Origin: Prochilodus magdalenae
Lineage: Eukaryota > Chordata > Actinopteri > Characiformes > Prochilodontidae
Direction of reading: 5' to 3'
DNA length: 64,000 bases
Assembly: GCA_024036415.1 (NCBI GenBank)
Contig: JAMWET010005067.1
Coordinates: forward strand, 179,501 to 243,500
Shown here: positions 62,890 through 64,000 of the stretch, in pieces
Layout of the letters: each line of letters starts with the position of its first letter
Numbering within the stretch: position 1 is the stretch's first letter
The notes under the pieces: model-generated
The model's input: the letters and a program-made list of their open reading frames with translations, nothing else
What the model was told of the DNA's origin: nothing
The model's database searches: none
Made by a program: the position numbers and the translations under genes

Positions 62890-64000
62890 GAAAAGAGAAA
62901 TCATTAACATTTGACATTTGTGATCTGTAACAAGTGTTCTAAATGTCTAGAAAATCTAGAAGCAGTAGATGTAGTCTGTAGGAAGTATAACATTCATAAC
63001 TTTAAGAGTACTCAAGTGAAGCACAAAGCATCCAAAATATTACTTCAGCAAAGTATAATCACTCAATAATTTTTCATATTTGATCTCTTGGTTGGTACAG
63101 AGTGGCATGGCCATAAACTCAGTGCAACATTCCACATTGAAAGAGGATGAGAAATCATTCTGATGGTACATTACAAGGTACAGGTAACTGTAGCTCACGT
63201 GCAACAGGGCGTAGTTTGAAATAGCAAACAGGACACAGTCTATATGGGATGGCAAACAAAGACAGAGTCCAATTGGGATGGCAAACAAACATATACAAAC
63301 ATATCCTTAAGTAAGCACTTTTGGAACTTTTCAGCAGATAAAAACCCCTGTATCAACAAGGGTTTAAGACATTTTGCTTAGCTTAACTATGCGGTTACTT
63401 AGATATTAAACTCCCCTTCCAAGCACATATGATATAGTTCTAAAGTTTGTAATTGCTGTTCAAACACGTAAAGTCAAGACTTTCAACGATGTAAAACCAG
63501 ATTGGTTCCACACAAGTGCATAGAATGATGATATGTTAGTCCTGACTAACTTCACGTTTCAAGTACTTAGTAGGACTCTAGGAAGATTTAAATAAACATT
63601 AACAAGTGTTAGATTTGTCCAAAATGATGGATAAATCAATAGAAGAACGAGTGAATGAAACCAATGAAAATGTTGTATAAAGTAATTATGAAATGGAGAT
63701 CAAATCTTTAGAGAGATATTAATGCAATATGTTACTTATCTTTTAATAACCTTTTTTTTGTTTACAGAATATCAAAAAAGTCATGTAAAACAGTGTTTGG
63801 TGAATGTTTAAAAAAAAACACAAATGGCAAGTGATAGTAAATCTTTAAGTGTTAGAGTTTAAGCCTAGAAAATGTGGAGTTGATGGAGTTAAACTAGTGC
63901 AAGTACCTTAGCAAAATCGATGTAGCCTGAAACAAAAGTCCACAAAGGACTTTACTCTACAAAGGACAAATCATGCATTTGCACTATTTTACAGTACCTA
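62890..64000. other. Non-coding, nothing recognised
   Basis: AT-rich sequence to the window end. A short direct repeat ggatggcaaacaaa occurs at 63245 and 63276. Confidence 0.5.

Overview
The window is nuclear DNA from a ray-finned fish. It holds two intron-containing vertebrate genes with GT..AG junctions, long introns, abundant dinucleotide and GATA microsatellites, and many Tc1/mariner elements with TA target duplications. Several repeats, above all the block near 60.7-60.9 kb, resemble repeats I associate from memory with otophysan fishes (characins, catfishes, knifefishes). That lineage call is tentative. There are no bacterial genes, CRISPR arrays or operons, and I see no hidden multi-gene system.

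Layout: 1-2.8 kb is a nest of Tc1-derived elements inserted into one another. 3-9.9 kb is non-coding, with microsatellites, a 13-bp minisatellite and a tRNA-like SINE remnant. 10.4-17.7 kb is nrl (+ strand, four coding exons), a large-Maf bZIP transcription factor related to the rod-photoreceptor regulator NRL, with a twin CCAAT box about 170-210 bp upstream of the start codon. 17.7-25.7 kb is intergenic, with degraded repeats. About 25.8-51.8 kb is a rem2-type RGK GTPase gene (+ strand): a GC-rich putative promoter and 5' UTR exon, then four coding exons separated by introns of 0.75, 9.7 and 9.4 kb that are full of transposon debris. 52-64 kb is non-coding and dominated by Tc1/mariner, LINE and MITE remnants.

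The two genes encode unrelated proteins: a nuclear transcription factor and a cytosolic or membrane-associated GTPase-like regulator of calcium channels and neurite form. Both are expected to be neural. Human NRL and REM2 both lie in 14q11.2, so finding them together fits conserved synteny.

The best leads are: two nearly identical Tc1 copies in opposite orientation that bracket all rem2 coding exons; tandem in-frame donors in nrl exon 1; an nrl intron that splits the leucine zipper; a predicted rem2 uORF whose stop overlaps the start codon; loss of the RGK Trp-Glu signature and a shortened switch-II segment in this rem2; a possible homeodomain-site element in rem2 intron 4; and nested insertions that can be read with base precision.
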